Of a stretch of 64,000 nt of DNA, positions 9,221 to 17,165 are shown in pieces. Made by a program: the position numbers and the translations under genes. Below the pieces are notes generated by a model. The model was given only the letters and a program-made list of their open reading frames with translations, was not told where the DNA came from and did not search any database. Source of the DNA: Chryseobacterium sp. (GTDB lineage Bacteria > Bacteroidota > Bacteroidia > Flavobacteriales > Weeksellaceae); assembly GCF_008831505.1 (NCBI RefSeq), contig NZ_CP044507.1, positions 1 to 64,000 of the forward strand, given 5' to 3'. Within the stretch, counting starts at the first letter, position 1; each line of letters starts with the position of its first letter.

Positions 9221-10126
9221 ATGCAATTAAGACAATCAGAAAGAAGAAAAGCCAAGATTAAGATGGCTTTACAAGGACCAAGTGGTGGTGGGAAGAGTTA
9301 TTCAGCCCTACTTCTAGGTAAAGGATTAGCTAATGGTGACCTCTCAAAGGTGGCTGTTATTGATACTGAGAATGGCAGTGCAGATTTGTATGCTCATTTG
9401 GGAAACTACAATGTTATTACTTTGAAACCGCCATTCACACCCGAGAACTACATTAAAGCTATAGAGGTCTGTGAGAATGCAGGTATGGAAGTGATCGTTA
9501 TTGATTCAATATCACATGAATGGGATGAGCTGCTTGACTTTCATAGCAAGTTAGCCGGCAACTCGTTCACTAACTGGGCAAAAGTAACTCCTAGGCAGAA
9601 AGCGTTTATTGATAAGATTCTTCAGGCTAAGGCTCATGTTATTGCAACAATGAGAACCAAGCAGGATTATGTTCTTAACCAAAAGGATGGGAAGTTTGTT
9701 CCAGAGAAAGTGGGACTTAAAAGTGTTCAAAGGGATGGAGTAGACTATGAGTTCACATTAGTATTTGATATAGATATTAAACACTTTGCGGTTTCATCTA
9801 AGGACAGAACAGGTCTCTTTGCGGGTAAACCAGATTTCATAATTAAAGAATCTACCGGAACTGAAATTCTTGACTGGTGTAACTCAAGTGAAAAACCTAC
9901 TAAGGATAAAGATTTCTTATCTGCTAGTAGGTTGACAAGGGATGAAATTGGTCTTAGGGATGTGATGACTAGAATGCAGGAAAGTAATTCCATAGCTGAG
10001 CTTCTAACACTATTTAAGATGTATCCTAGCTTGCAACAGGATTTGAAACCTCACTATGAAGCGCGAAAGGCTTTCCTGCAAAAAATGTCTAACCCCCAAA
10101 ATTATTCAAATAATGGAAAACTATAA
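9221..10126 (+). CDS. RecA/Sak4-like AAA ATPase, phage-type recombination protein
   Basis: 301 residues from ATG 9221 (MQLRQSERRK); an ATG 12 bases earlier would add four residues. Walker A GPSGGGKS lies at 19-26, then VIDTENGSADLY near residue 50 and a Walker B-like strand VIVIDSISHEWD near residue 90. This is the layout of the small RecA-fold ATPases (Sak4-like) coded by phages and mobile elements, often beside single-strand-binding proteins, which promote annealing or strand exchange. The family assignment is from motifs and arrangement. It overlaps the DUF3871 gene by 14 bases, indicating one transcript. Confidence 0.78.
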   Translation: MQLRQSERRKAKIKMALQGPSGGGKSYSALLLGKGLANGDLSKVAVIDTENGSADLYAHLGNYNVITLKPPFTPENYIKAIEVCENAGMEVIVIDSISHEWDELLDFHSKLAGNSFTNWAKVTPRQKAFIDKILQAKAHVIATMRTKQDYVLNQKDGKFVPEKVGLKSVQRDGVDYEFTLVFDIDIKHFAVSSKDRTGLFAGKPDFIIKESTGTEILDWCNSSEKPTKDKDFLSASRLTRDEIGLRDVMTRMQESNSIAELLTLFKMYPSLQQDLKPHYEARKAFLQKMSNPQNYSNNGKL

Positions 10127-11207
10127 CTCAATACCGGAATTTGACCTGGCAAAACAGAATCAGGCAGGGAACATTTTGGGAAACATAATAGTAGAATCTG
10201 ATGATTATATATTAAATTCCATTTATAGTAGATCTAATATGATTTTGCAAAATTCTGGTGAAAAGCTTGATAATGATATTTTAAAATTTTCACAAAAGCC
10301 TTTTATAGAAGCCAATACTATTGAAGTGGATTTTAACCACTTAAGAGATGACTGTATTGTGCCAGTATTCAGTAAGGACAATGAGCTAACCATTAGTCAC
10401 AACAATTTTATTGAAGTTGTGGCTAATTCTGTTGCCCAGGCTTATCCTCAGAATACATTTACCACTCCTGAGATTCGGGTATCCCACCAAATTAAGGGGA
10501 GGACTCCAGATGCTATACATAAGAATGTGAAGGAACTGTATGATAATGAGAAAACTATTTATTACGAGAGGATGGCATTCATTATCCAGATTCCCGGCAT
10601 TAAGGATATAGTTAATGGAAATGAACTCTCCCTAACTGTAGGAGGTGTTAGGAGTTATAACTTGGAGAATCTGTATAACAGGAAGACAATGGAGAAGTTT
10701 AAGTTCTTCATTGGCTTTCAAAATAAAGTATGTTGTAACCTGTGTGTAAGCAGTGATGGTTTTGTAGGTGAAATGAGAGTAGCTAACCATCACGAGTTGC
10801 AGGAAAAGATATCAAAGGTTATTCATGATTATAATGCTGAACTACACCTAATGGAAATGAAGGAATTAACTCAAGACTATCTTTCAGAACACCAGTTTGC
10901 ACAGCTTATTGGCAGGAGTAGGTTATATCAGCACTTACCAAAGCAGGAGAAGCAGAACATTCCAACACTGAATTTTAATGATAGTCATATTAATACCATG
11001 GCTAGGGATTACTATGAGGATCAAGCATTCAGTAGAGCTGAAGAGGGAAGGATTAACCTCTGGAGTGTTTTTAATCTCTTCACACAGGCTAATAAGAGCT
11101 CCTATATAGACACTTTTCTGGATAGGAATCTGAATGCCTTTGAATTTTCAAAAGGTCTTCAGAAGGCACTCAATGGTGATTCTGATTATCATTGGTTTTT
11201 GAGTTAA
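10113..11207 (+). CDS. DUF3871-family protein
   Basis: 364 residues from ATG 10113 (MENYNSIPEF), overlapping the upstream ATPase by 14 bases. The HLRDDCIVPVF start, the central SHQIKGRTPDA segment and the NLWSVFNLFTQANKSSYID segment match my memory of DUF3871, a family found in Bacteroidota plasmids and integrative elements. Its function is not known; it resembles phage DUF932-like proteins in its position next to recombination genes. It has no signal peptide or membrane segment. It is followed by a terminator and then the convergent cargo operon. Confidence 0.72.
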   Translation: MENYNSIPEFDLAKQNQAGNILGNIIVESDDYILNSIYSRSNMILQNSGEKLDNDILKFSQKPFIEANTIEVDFNHLRDDCIVPVFSKDNELTISHNNFIEVVANSVAQAYPQNTFTTPEIRVSHQIKGRTPDAIHKNVKELYDNEKTIYYERMAFIIQIPGIKDIVNGNELSLTVGGVRSYNLENLYNRKTMEKFKFFIGFQNKVCCNLCVSSDGFVGEMRVANHHELQEKISKVIHDYNAELHLMEMKELTQDYLSEHQFAQLIGRSRLYQHLPKQEKQNIPTLNFNDSHINTMARDYYEDQAFSRAEEGRINLWSVFNLFTQANKSSYIDTFLDRNLNAFEFSKGLQKALNGDSDYHWFLS

Positions 11208-11210
11208 CAT

Positions 11211-11242
11211 GACTGCCTCACATAGGTGAGGTGGTCTTTTTT
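11211..11242 (+). terminator. terminator between the DUF3871 gene and the cargo operon
   Basis: GAC..CCTCAC/ATAG/GTGAGG..GTC hairpin followed by a T run on the plus strand. It closes the int-helicase-ATPase-DUF3871 transcript. Confidence 0.75.
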
Positions 11243-12212
11243 AAAATTCAACCGTATAAAGCCAAAATCTAGAAATTCCCTCAGAAGTTTCTTTTTCATA
11301 TCCACTGCAGAAAGGAAATATGATGCTAACGCTTCTATCTATACATTCAAAAATATAGTATAAAGCCATACCCAAAGTCTGCGATTTTGTTGACAGGGGG
11401 CATAGATATAAATTTGTTATAGGACTCACCTCATTTGCTTTCTTAACAAACTTACTTAAAAGAGATGCTGTGACAAATGGATCATTTGCAGGAGCCAGAA
11501 TAACATCCTTTGAATCCAATTCAATTTTGGGATAAATTTCCTCTTCTGCTTGATATGCCTTTAAAACATTTTGTTGAAACATATCTGCTTGCAGAGATGG
11601 AAATCCTAAAATTTGAACTTTTTTTGTTTTCTTTTTTTCTTTGGCTATATTTAGGACCATGTTATAATCGTATCCTGATCCTATAATTAAATAATCATTA
11701 CTAACATCCACGGAATGTGACCCTCCACATCCCATAATTTCTCTAACATATTGAAAATCTTTTGAAAACTTAGTGTTTTCCTTGTTTTTGTAGGCAATTG
11801 GCTCAGAGTAAAGAAAATCCACTTTATTTATTCCAATTTGTTTACATAATCTGATGAAATAAACAATATGGTGTCTTAAAAAACCCGTGATATCAAAGGC
11901 GATTTTCTTATCAATGTTAGGGATTATATAATCCTTAAAATATGGTAAAAAAATTTCTGACTCATCAAATGTTAAAAACTTAAATAGATTATATTTATTT
12001 TCAAGACCTGCCAATTCCGCACATCCAAAGTTATATTCAGGTAAAATAAATATATGTTTTTCATCAGCTTCAATATTATCCATAAGATAATTAACTCGAT
12101 AACTTGAATTATAAGCTGAGATAAAAATATCATATTTTATCAGTGAGCTCTTATTACATATAAGATTATCCTTGACATCTAGTCTTCTTTTATACAGATA
12201 TTCATATTCCAT
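11241..12212 (-). CDS. Rossmann-like protein of unknown function, last gene of the cargo operon
   Basis: I cannot name this 323-residue protein. It alternates predicted strands and helices without signal peptide or membrane spans. Notable segments are YSEPIAYK followed by a Phe-Ser-x-Asp stretch at about 135-153, IIGSGYDYNMVLNIA (about 176-190), a strand ending ILGFPS, VILAPANDPF (about 237) and, near the end, YLCPLSTKSQTLGMALYYI then SIIFPF and a final RFWLY. The CPL-[GS]-TK-x-Q-x-LG-x-AL pattern with a terminal Trp-Leu-Tyr resembles uncharacterised proteins I remember beside conflict-system NTPases. A Rossmannoid or CARF-like ligand sensor or effector is the best guess. Its ATG directly follows the ATPase stop (TAAATG, no gap), so the two are translationally coupled. 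Confidence 0.6.
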   Translation of the reverse strand: MEYEYLYKRRLDVKDNLICNKSSLIKYDIFISAYNSSYRVNYLMDNIEADEKHIFILPEYNFGCAELAGLENKYNLFKFLTFDESEIFLPYFKDYIIPNIDKKIAFDITGFLRHHIVYFIRLCKQIGINKVDFLYSEPIAYKNKENTKFSKDFQYVREIMGCGGSHSVDVSNDYLIIGSGYDYNMVLNIAKEKKKTKKVQILGFPSLQADMFQQNVLKAYQAEEEIYPKIELDSKDVILAPANDPFVTASLLSKFVKKANEVSPITNLYLCPLSTKSQTLGMALYYIFECIDRSVSIIFPFCSGYEKETSEGISRFWLYTVEF

Positions 12213-14138
12213 TTAATCAAATAATTCTAATACAGTATTTTCCTTTCTAAAAGGAACATTATATTTTAATAATTCCTTTGCCATCATTATTTTAAGTTCC
12301 TCAGCCCTGTTATAGTAAAAGATGTTTTCCAGTTTGTCACTAGAAAGTTTTACAATTCCTCTCCTACTAATTGACAACTCCCACCAACATGCCAATAGTC
12401 CATTAATTTGATACATATCATTTCTTACATTAGAGTTTTTATCTCTCCTTCCGTAATCTTCTTTTATAATATAGGAGTATTGTTCTAAAAATGTGATTAT
12501 CCTTTTTAACCCCGGATTAAAATCTACATTCCTAATTTCAAATGTACTTATGCTACATTCAGGTGGCAAATCAGAAAATCTCAACTCTCTTAAAAAATTA
12601 CATATACTTTCGATACTATATCTATAATTAGTATTTTCATCAGTTTTATTTGCATCCTCCATAAACCAGAGTACTGTGTCCTTTATTGCTAAGAGTTGAA
12701 TTTCAGTTGAAACTGTATTACTAGCGAAATCATTTTCGTAGAATGTGTTCCATCTAAAAATGTGTTTCATTATCATAAGAAAATGTCTTGGTATCCCATT
12801 GCTTATTTTAACTAAATTATCAAAACCACAATATGAAGTAAGTTTTAGACCATTTTCTCTGTATAGTGCATCAATTAAATCTTGTTTGAATTTATCTAAT
12901 ATTACGTCATACATCTTAACATTATGCCCACTGATGTACTGTTGACTACATTCTTTTAATAGACTTGATATTTCAATTAGATTTTCACCTTTTTTTATAC
13001 TTCTGTAAATAATATAAATATTTAATCTTTCTATTAAAACGTTTTCACAACCAACATTTTTTACAATTTCATTTACATTTTTTACCTTATATTTTTTTAA
13101 TTTGGTAATGAATTTGTCAATGTGTAGTCTTTTTCCTTTTATTATTTCAAAATCACTATCAAGGTTTGACTGATTAAAATATTTAGATATATCTGTTGAA
13201 ATCCTAATCTGGGAATTAGCTATTCTCTTAATGCTAATATTTCTTAAAAATTCTCTGTATTCAACATAGTTTTCTCTAAAAATATTATCCAAATCAAAAA
13301 GTTCATATTCAGAACCTGCTTTAATATGTTCGTCTGCACTTAAAGTTTCTGTCGTTTTTAAACCATATCTTCTAGCACCTATTTTAAAGCAAACAGGATT
13401 TCTTCTCTCCCTTATAAGTGTATTAAAATACTTTTGTTGGCCAGAAGAAAAGTTCTCATATTCATCAAGTAGAAAGAGAATTTTGATGTTAGTAAGTTCG
13501 GGAACTGTTGAAGTAATAATATTTGGAATTTCAAAAATTAAATCCCCTGGATTTGATAAAATTTCAACAGATTGACTCAAATTTTTACTGCTGAGTGATA
13601 TATTATTTATAGCATGATCAATATTTTTTTGTTGCAATTTCAAAAAATCTATTAATCCACGTATATCAATAATTTTTTCCTTGCTCGTGCTAAAAAGATT
13701 TAAAACTTTCTCGCATACAATGCCCTCCAATTTTTGTAAACCTTTATTAATAACAAAAATATTGTCTATTACATCAAGAAAAAGCTGAGATAGCCATAAA
13801 TCTAAGTAGTAAGCAAAAACTGAATTCCATGTTTCTTCAGTTTCATTTCTACCCAAAAATCTATATCCATTTAACCCAGAGCATCTTAAATAAACTCCAA
13901 TATAACCCTCTTTTAAAATATTATCAAATGTGTTATTGGATCTTATCTTTTGCATACTATAACTAAAATGCTTCATGATATGAGTCTTGCCACTTCCTTT
14001 ACTTCCAACAATTAGCATTGGCATCTCAAGAGTAGGTCTAATAAAATTTTGAAAACTATGTTTTGGAAAATCTACCCAGTTATAGAATAATTCTTGATCT
14101 GAGTAGTCCACTGCTTTTGTTACATCAAATGGATTCAT
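12213..14138 (-). CDS. ORC/CDC6-like P-loop ATPase of the cargo operon
   Basis: 641-residue AAA-type ATPase. Walker A GSKGSGKT lies at residues 45-52 and Walker B FLLDEYE at 222-228, followed by an Arg-rich RRNPVCFKIGARRYG segment that has the form of sensor 1/arginine positions. The last third (about 430-641) is helical and probably contains winged-helix domains. It agrees with my memory of an ORC-CDC6-like family defined from predicted bacterial conflict systems, where it acts as a nucleotide-dependent switch; this is family knowledge, not shown here. It starts one base after the PRTase stop and ends directly at the Rossmann-like gene start. Base composition is extremely AT-rich. Confidence 0.7.
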   Translation of the reverse strand: MNPFDVTKAVDYSDQELFYNWVDFPKHSFQNFIRPTLEMPMLIVGSKGSGKTHIMKHFSYSMQKIRSNNTFDNILKEGYIGVYLRCSGLNGYRFLGRNETEETWNSVFAYYLDLWLSQLFLDVIDNIFVINKGLQKLEGIVCEKVLNLFSTSKEKIIDIRGLIDFLKLQQKNIDHAINNISLSSKNLSQSVEILSNPGDLIFEIPNIITSTVPELTNIKILFLLDEYENFSSGQQKYFNTLIRERRNPVCFKIGARRYGLKTTETLSADEHIKAGSEYELFDLDNIFRENYVEYREFLRNISIKRIANSQIRISTDISKYFNQSNLDSDFEIIKGKRLHIDKFITKLKKYKVKNVNEIVKNVGCENVLIERLNIYIIYRSIKKGENLIEISSLLKECSQQYISGHNVKMYDVILDKFKQDLIDALYRENGLKLTSYCGFDNLVKISNGIPRHFLMIMKHIFRWNTFYENDFASNTVSTEIQLLAIKDTVLWFMEDANKTDENTNYRYSIESICNFLRELRFSDLPPECSISTFEIRNVDFNPGLKRIITFLEQYSYIIKEDYGRRDKNSNVRNDMYQINGLLACWWELSISRRGIVKLSSDKLENIFYYNRAEELKIMMAKELLKYNVPFRKENTVLELFD

Positions 14139-14139
14139 T

Positions 14140-15084
14140 TTAATAAACTTTATTTGCTCTAGGGAAAATTGGATTCCATGTTATCATATCTTCATTATAC
14201 CAAATTATTGGCAAAGTATTATCGGGAGTATTATGATGGAACCCTATTAATAATTGGCTGTCATTATACCCAAGTTTGTGGGGGGCTGCATAATACGGAT
14301 TTCCGCCTTGTCTAATTACAATTGATTCATATAATTGCAATCCATAGCTTTCACAAATTTGTTTTAAGTCATCCTGCTTAATATTATCTTCATTATTTTT
14401 AAAAATTCTTGATTCGCTACTAAAACATTTATATGTTTTATCTAATCTAAGGACACTCTCCAAAAAATCATATTGATTATTTCCATTAAGAAATTCTAAA
14501 CCTTCTTCAAGGCCCACCAAAGAATAATAATGTATTTTTGAATTAGGAAACTTGGTCCTAATATGAGAAATGTATGCTTGATTTTCGTGATATGCTTGAT
14601 GACCACTACCACATATGTCATCAATAAAAATAAAATGTTCAATATCGCCTAATGTAAAGTTTAACAATTCAGATCTCTCGATAAATAGATCTTTCCTGAT
14701 ATTATTAATTTTTCTAAATTCACCAAGTAAGCTAGAACTGCTTTCCGACGGGTTACCAATTGGAATAAATCTGCTTTTTCTTTCCGATTCTTTAAAGTGA
14801 TTTTTTATTGACACTATATCAGTAGTATTATTATTACTTAACCTATAATTTTCTACAATAACATATTTATAAAAGTCTCTATAAATAGAAATTAACATAT
14901 TGTCAATTTGCAATTTACTAAAGTAAATAAACTGTGTTAGGAGAAATAATAGATTTTCTCTTTCTTCTTCCTTAAAATTACTTAACCAAATATCAATTTT
15001 ATTCTTAGATATTTTATGCTCCCAAACTGTTTCACTGAAAATTTTCAGCTTATAATAATATTTGTCAATATTTTCTTCAGCCAT
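14140..15084 (-). CDS. phosphoribosyltransferase-fold protein of the cargo operon
   Basis: 314 residues. The PRPP-binding loop signature is visible as FIFIDDICGSG at 151-161, where the two Asp and the Gly-Ser-Gly correspond to the canonical DD-x(3)-TG loop. The first 75 residues are helical (WLSNFKEEERENLLFLLTQF region) and the C-terminus carries a distinctive NTPDNTLPIIWY segment. This combination matches what I recall of a PRTase-like family of conflict systems (PRTase-CE), distinct from nucleotide-salvage PRTases such as Apt at 62167. Substrate unknown: it may make or hydrolyse a nucleotide signal or modify a target. It overlaps the methylase gene by 8 bases (ATGGCTGA). Confidence 0.72.
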   Translation of the reverse strand: MAEENIDKYYYKLKIFSETVWEHKISKNKIDIWLSNFKEEERENLLFLLTQFIYFSKLQIDNMLISIYRDFYKYVIVENYRLSNNNTTDIVSIKNHFKESERKSRFIPIGNPSESSSSLLGEFRKINNIRKDLFIERSELLNFTLGDIEHFIFIDDICGSGHQAYHENQAYISHIRTKFPNSKIHYYSLVGLEEGLEFLNGNNQYDFLESVLRLDKTYKCFSSESRIFKNNEDNIKQDDLKQICESYGLQLYESIVIRQGGNPYYAAPHKLGYNDSQLLIGFHHNTPDNTLPIIWYNEDMITWNPIFPRANKVY

Positions 15085-16396
15085 TTTTTTTAAAAATCAA
15101 TATGTGTTCTGAGGATATTATGCTCGCAGTTTTATTCCTCTTTGTCATTAAGCCATAAGACTTTATATCATCTACCATTTCGCATTCTAAAGTAAATCCT
15201 AACTTAAGTATTATTTCTTTTAGATATTCTTGTGTTCTAAATTCATAGTTACATACTACATTATTGGAGGCAACCAATACTAAGTATTTATTTTTCTTTA
15301 AAACTCTTGCAGATTCTTTAAATGCCTCTGCCATTTCAAGTATGTAGTTTGCTGCTATGTAAGCTCTCAGAGGATTTTTGTCAAATATTTTTTGGAGTAA
15401 ATAATCAGCACTTTTAATGTCTGTTTTTTTTAAAGCTTTATATTCATCTTTTTTGTAGTTTTCTCTGCCAATATTTAATTTATCTAATTCTCCTAAACTA
15501 TTATATCCTAGCCAATATAAATTTAAACTCGATGCTCTTATATATTTTTGAGCACCTGCATATGGAGGGGAGGTTAGAATTAAATCTATAGAATTATCCC
15601 TTAGAGGTGTTAAATTTCTAGAATCTTCGGAAACTAGTTTTCCAACTTGCCTATAATTACTTATAAAGGATTTGTTTTCAACTCTTTTTATATTTTGATC
15701 TACAATTTCAAAGAATTTGTCAAAAACACTAATTGATTTTAATTCATCTAGCTTCTTTAGAGAACTAATCTTTAATTTAGACCCATCTGCATATCTATCA
15801 GGATTTAACTTTACTGGAACAGAAATTCTTGAATCAGCTTTACTAACTTTCCTCACACAATTTGAAAAACATAAAAGGTAGAATTCTTGATACTTTACTT
15901 CCTTAATATTAGACACAACTTCTTTTATAGAAGCTAATTGGACTTGAATGTGTTTTTCAAACCAGAAATCAAAGGACTTATTGCCAATAAAGTTATGGAC
16001 TGAAGTAACATTGCCTAAATCTTTTTTTAATCGATTTTTTATGTTTTCTAACTTTGATATATCATAATTATTACATTTTACTCTAGTGATAAGTCTCGCC
16101 AATGGATTCGCATCACTTCCAAAAGAATTTAAACCTGCTAATTTTGCTTCTAAGAGTACTGTCCCTGATCCGCAAAATGGATCTAAAACTTTTGCTCTAT
16201 CTGAAACAAAAAATGAGTTGTTAAAAAAATAATAAGGAATATTAGGAATTAACTTTGCTGTATAAGTATGTATAGAGTGAGTCGCTCTCTCTGTAAACTT
16301 AACGGAGTCCACTAATTTTTTGAAATCAACACTAACTGGTTTTTTTTCTAGGTTGTACTCGATCAATATCTCTTCAAAATTCTCTTTATAGTCCAA
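15077..16396 (-). CDS. DNA methyltransferase (N4/N6 type), first gene of the cargo operon
   Basis: 439 residues. The AdoMet-binding motif I DPFCGSGT is at 72-79, the GSDANPLA acidic strand at 93-100 and the catalytic TSPPY at 275-279, followed by GAQKYIRASS. Motif I precedes the SPPY motif, and no target-recognition or restriction domain is visible. It should methylate exocyclic amino groups of cytosine or adenine in DNA. No restriction endonuclease gene lies beside it; instead it opens an operon with a PRTase-like protein and a large ATPase. A TATATTTG box on the minus strand lies 22-30 bases upstream of its ATG. Confidence 0.82.
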   Translation of the reverse strand: MDYKENFEEILIEYNLEKKPVSVDFKKLVDSVKFTERATHSIHTYTAKLIPNIPYYFFNNSFFVSDRAKVLDPFCGSGTVLLEAKLAGLNSFGSDANPLARLITRVKCNNYDISKLENIKNRLKKDLGNVTSVHNFIGNKSFDFWFEKHIQVQLASIKEVVSNIKEVKYQEFYLLCFSNCVRKVSKADSRISVPVKLNPDRYADGSKLKISSLKKLDELKSISVFDKFFEIVDQNIKRVENKSFISNYRQVGKLVSEDSRNLTPLRDNSIDLILTSPPYAGAQKYIRASSLNLYWLGYNSLGELDKLNIGRENYKKDEYKALKKTDIKSADYLLQKIFDKNPLRAYIAANYILEMAEAFKESARVLKKNKYLVLVASNNVVCNYEFRTQEYLKEIILKLGFTLECEMVDDIKSYGLMTKRNKTASIISSEHILIFKKNG

Positions 16397-16418
16397 TATA
16401 AAAATTTCTGATAATTTA

Positions 16419-16426
16419 CAAATATA
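16419..16426 (-). promoter_or_regulatory. -7 box of the cargo operon promoter
   Basis: TATATTTG read on the minus strand, 23 bases upstream of the methylase ATG. No clear TTTG lies at the 19-base distance, so only half of the consensus is present. Confidence 0.5.
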
Positions 16427-16573
16427 TTAATCCAATCGCAATCTAAATTTTTTTTAAAATATTATTTTCAAAAACACAATTTGTACGTAATCTCCCCCTG
16501 AAGAACTCCCCCCTCTTATGTTTAAGGTTGCAATCCCCTCCCTATATTTTCTTACAGGAGGTTTTTTACCTGG

Positions 16574-16607
16574 CAGTGAATAAAATCTATTCACTGTTTT
16601 CTTTTTT
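16574..16607 (+). terminator. hairpin with T-rich tail inside the intergenic region
   Basis: CAGTGAATA (16574-16582) pairs perfectly with TATTCACTG (16588-16596) around a five-base loop, followed by TTTTCTTTTTT. No coding gene ends before it on the plus strand, so it may terminate a short untranslated RNA or act as a leader structure of the 16744 gene. Confidence 0.6.
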
Positions 16608-16743
16608 AGTTGGCAAGCCCCCAGAAGGACCCTCACTTTTTTTGAGAATTCTGATTTTTATCACAGACCAGTATCAAGGTGATAGCTGTACACTCTCTGT
16701 GTGTGGAAACGAATTCTGATGTCTAACTCAAAAAACAAAAGCA

Positions 16744-17091
16744 ATGGTAACTATCAGCAATTTTATGCCCAGAAAAAGGGAGGATGGAAGTGTGTTCTAT
16801 GTTCTCCAGATCACAAGTGGAATTGAACTTGTGAAAAGCAAAACTACAGGTCAGTATTATGCTACTACAAGACAATGTACAATTCCCACTACTCTAAATG
16901 AAAGTGCCTGTCTGTCAATCAGAGGAACTGAACTGGCAGGTAATATCATCAAAGTGAAGTGTGAACCTTATGATTTTATTGAGAAACAAACAGGAGAGGT
17001 CATGACCTTGGATTACAGGTATGAGTATGTACCCGAAGAAAATGAAGTTGAAACTGGTGTATCAGATCAGGCCACTCATGAAACCTACTAA
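16744..17091 (+). CDS. small element protein of unknown function, beta-rich
   Basis: 115 residues (MVTISNFMPRKRED). The composition and alternating polar/hydrophobic pattern suggest a beta-barrel such as an OB fold, with an acidic, disordered tail (EYVPEENEVETG onward) similar in kind to the acidic tails of single-strand-binding proteins. An element-coded ssDNA-binding protein is a reasonable guess given the helicase and Sak4-like ATPase in the same element, but I recognise no definite family. A perfect terminator follows it. Confidence 0.55.
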   Translation: MVTISNFMPRKREDGSVFYVLQITSGIELVKSKTTGQYYATTRQCTIPTTLNESACLSIRGTELAGNIIKVKCEPYDFIEKQTGEVMTLDYRYEYVPEENEVETGVSDQATHETY

Positions 17092-17112
17092 GGTTAAGAA
17101 GATAATATATTG

Positions 17113-17165
17113 GGACAAAATTTGCCTGCATACTCTTAAGGTACAGTACAAATTTTGTCCTTTTT
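17113..17165 (+). terminator. terminator with 12-base perfect stem
   Basis: GGACAAAATTTG (17113-17124) and CAAATTTTGTCC (17149-17160) are exact reverse complements separated by 24 bases and followed by TTTTT. The left arm with its 5' neighbours also repeats, inverted, at 9135-9149. Confidence 0.7.

Larger units (their letters stand above)
16397..16743. other. 347-base gene-free interval between the cargo operon and the small beta-rich protein gene
   Basis: Contains the minus-strand TATATTTG box for the cargo operon (16426 to 16419), a TTACAGGAGGTTT word (16552-16564), a strong hairpin with T run (16574-16607) and a weak inverted repeat TATCAC/GTGATA near 16660-16690 that could be an operator. 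Short open frames of 60-63 codons on both strands have no family character. A small RNA reading rightwards into the 16574 terminator is possible. Confidence 0.5.

Noticed and set aside
11241-16396. The cargo operon as a classical restriction-modification system
   Set aside because: No protein in it has a recognisable nuclease motif such as PD-ExK, HNH or GIY-YIG; the partners are a PRTase-like protein and an AAA-type ATPase.
16454-16719. Short frames of 60-63 codons between the cargo operon and the 16744 gene
   Set aside because: No conserved pattern, they overlap a strong hairpin terminator, and both strands are open only because of base composition.
11241-16743. Retron or CRISPR content near the ATPase/PRTase genes
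   Set aside because: No reverse transcriptase reading frame, no direct-repeat array with spacers and no Cas protein was seen anywhere in the window.
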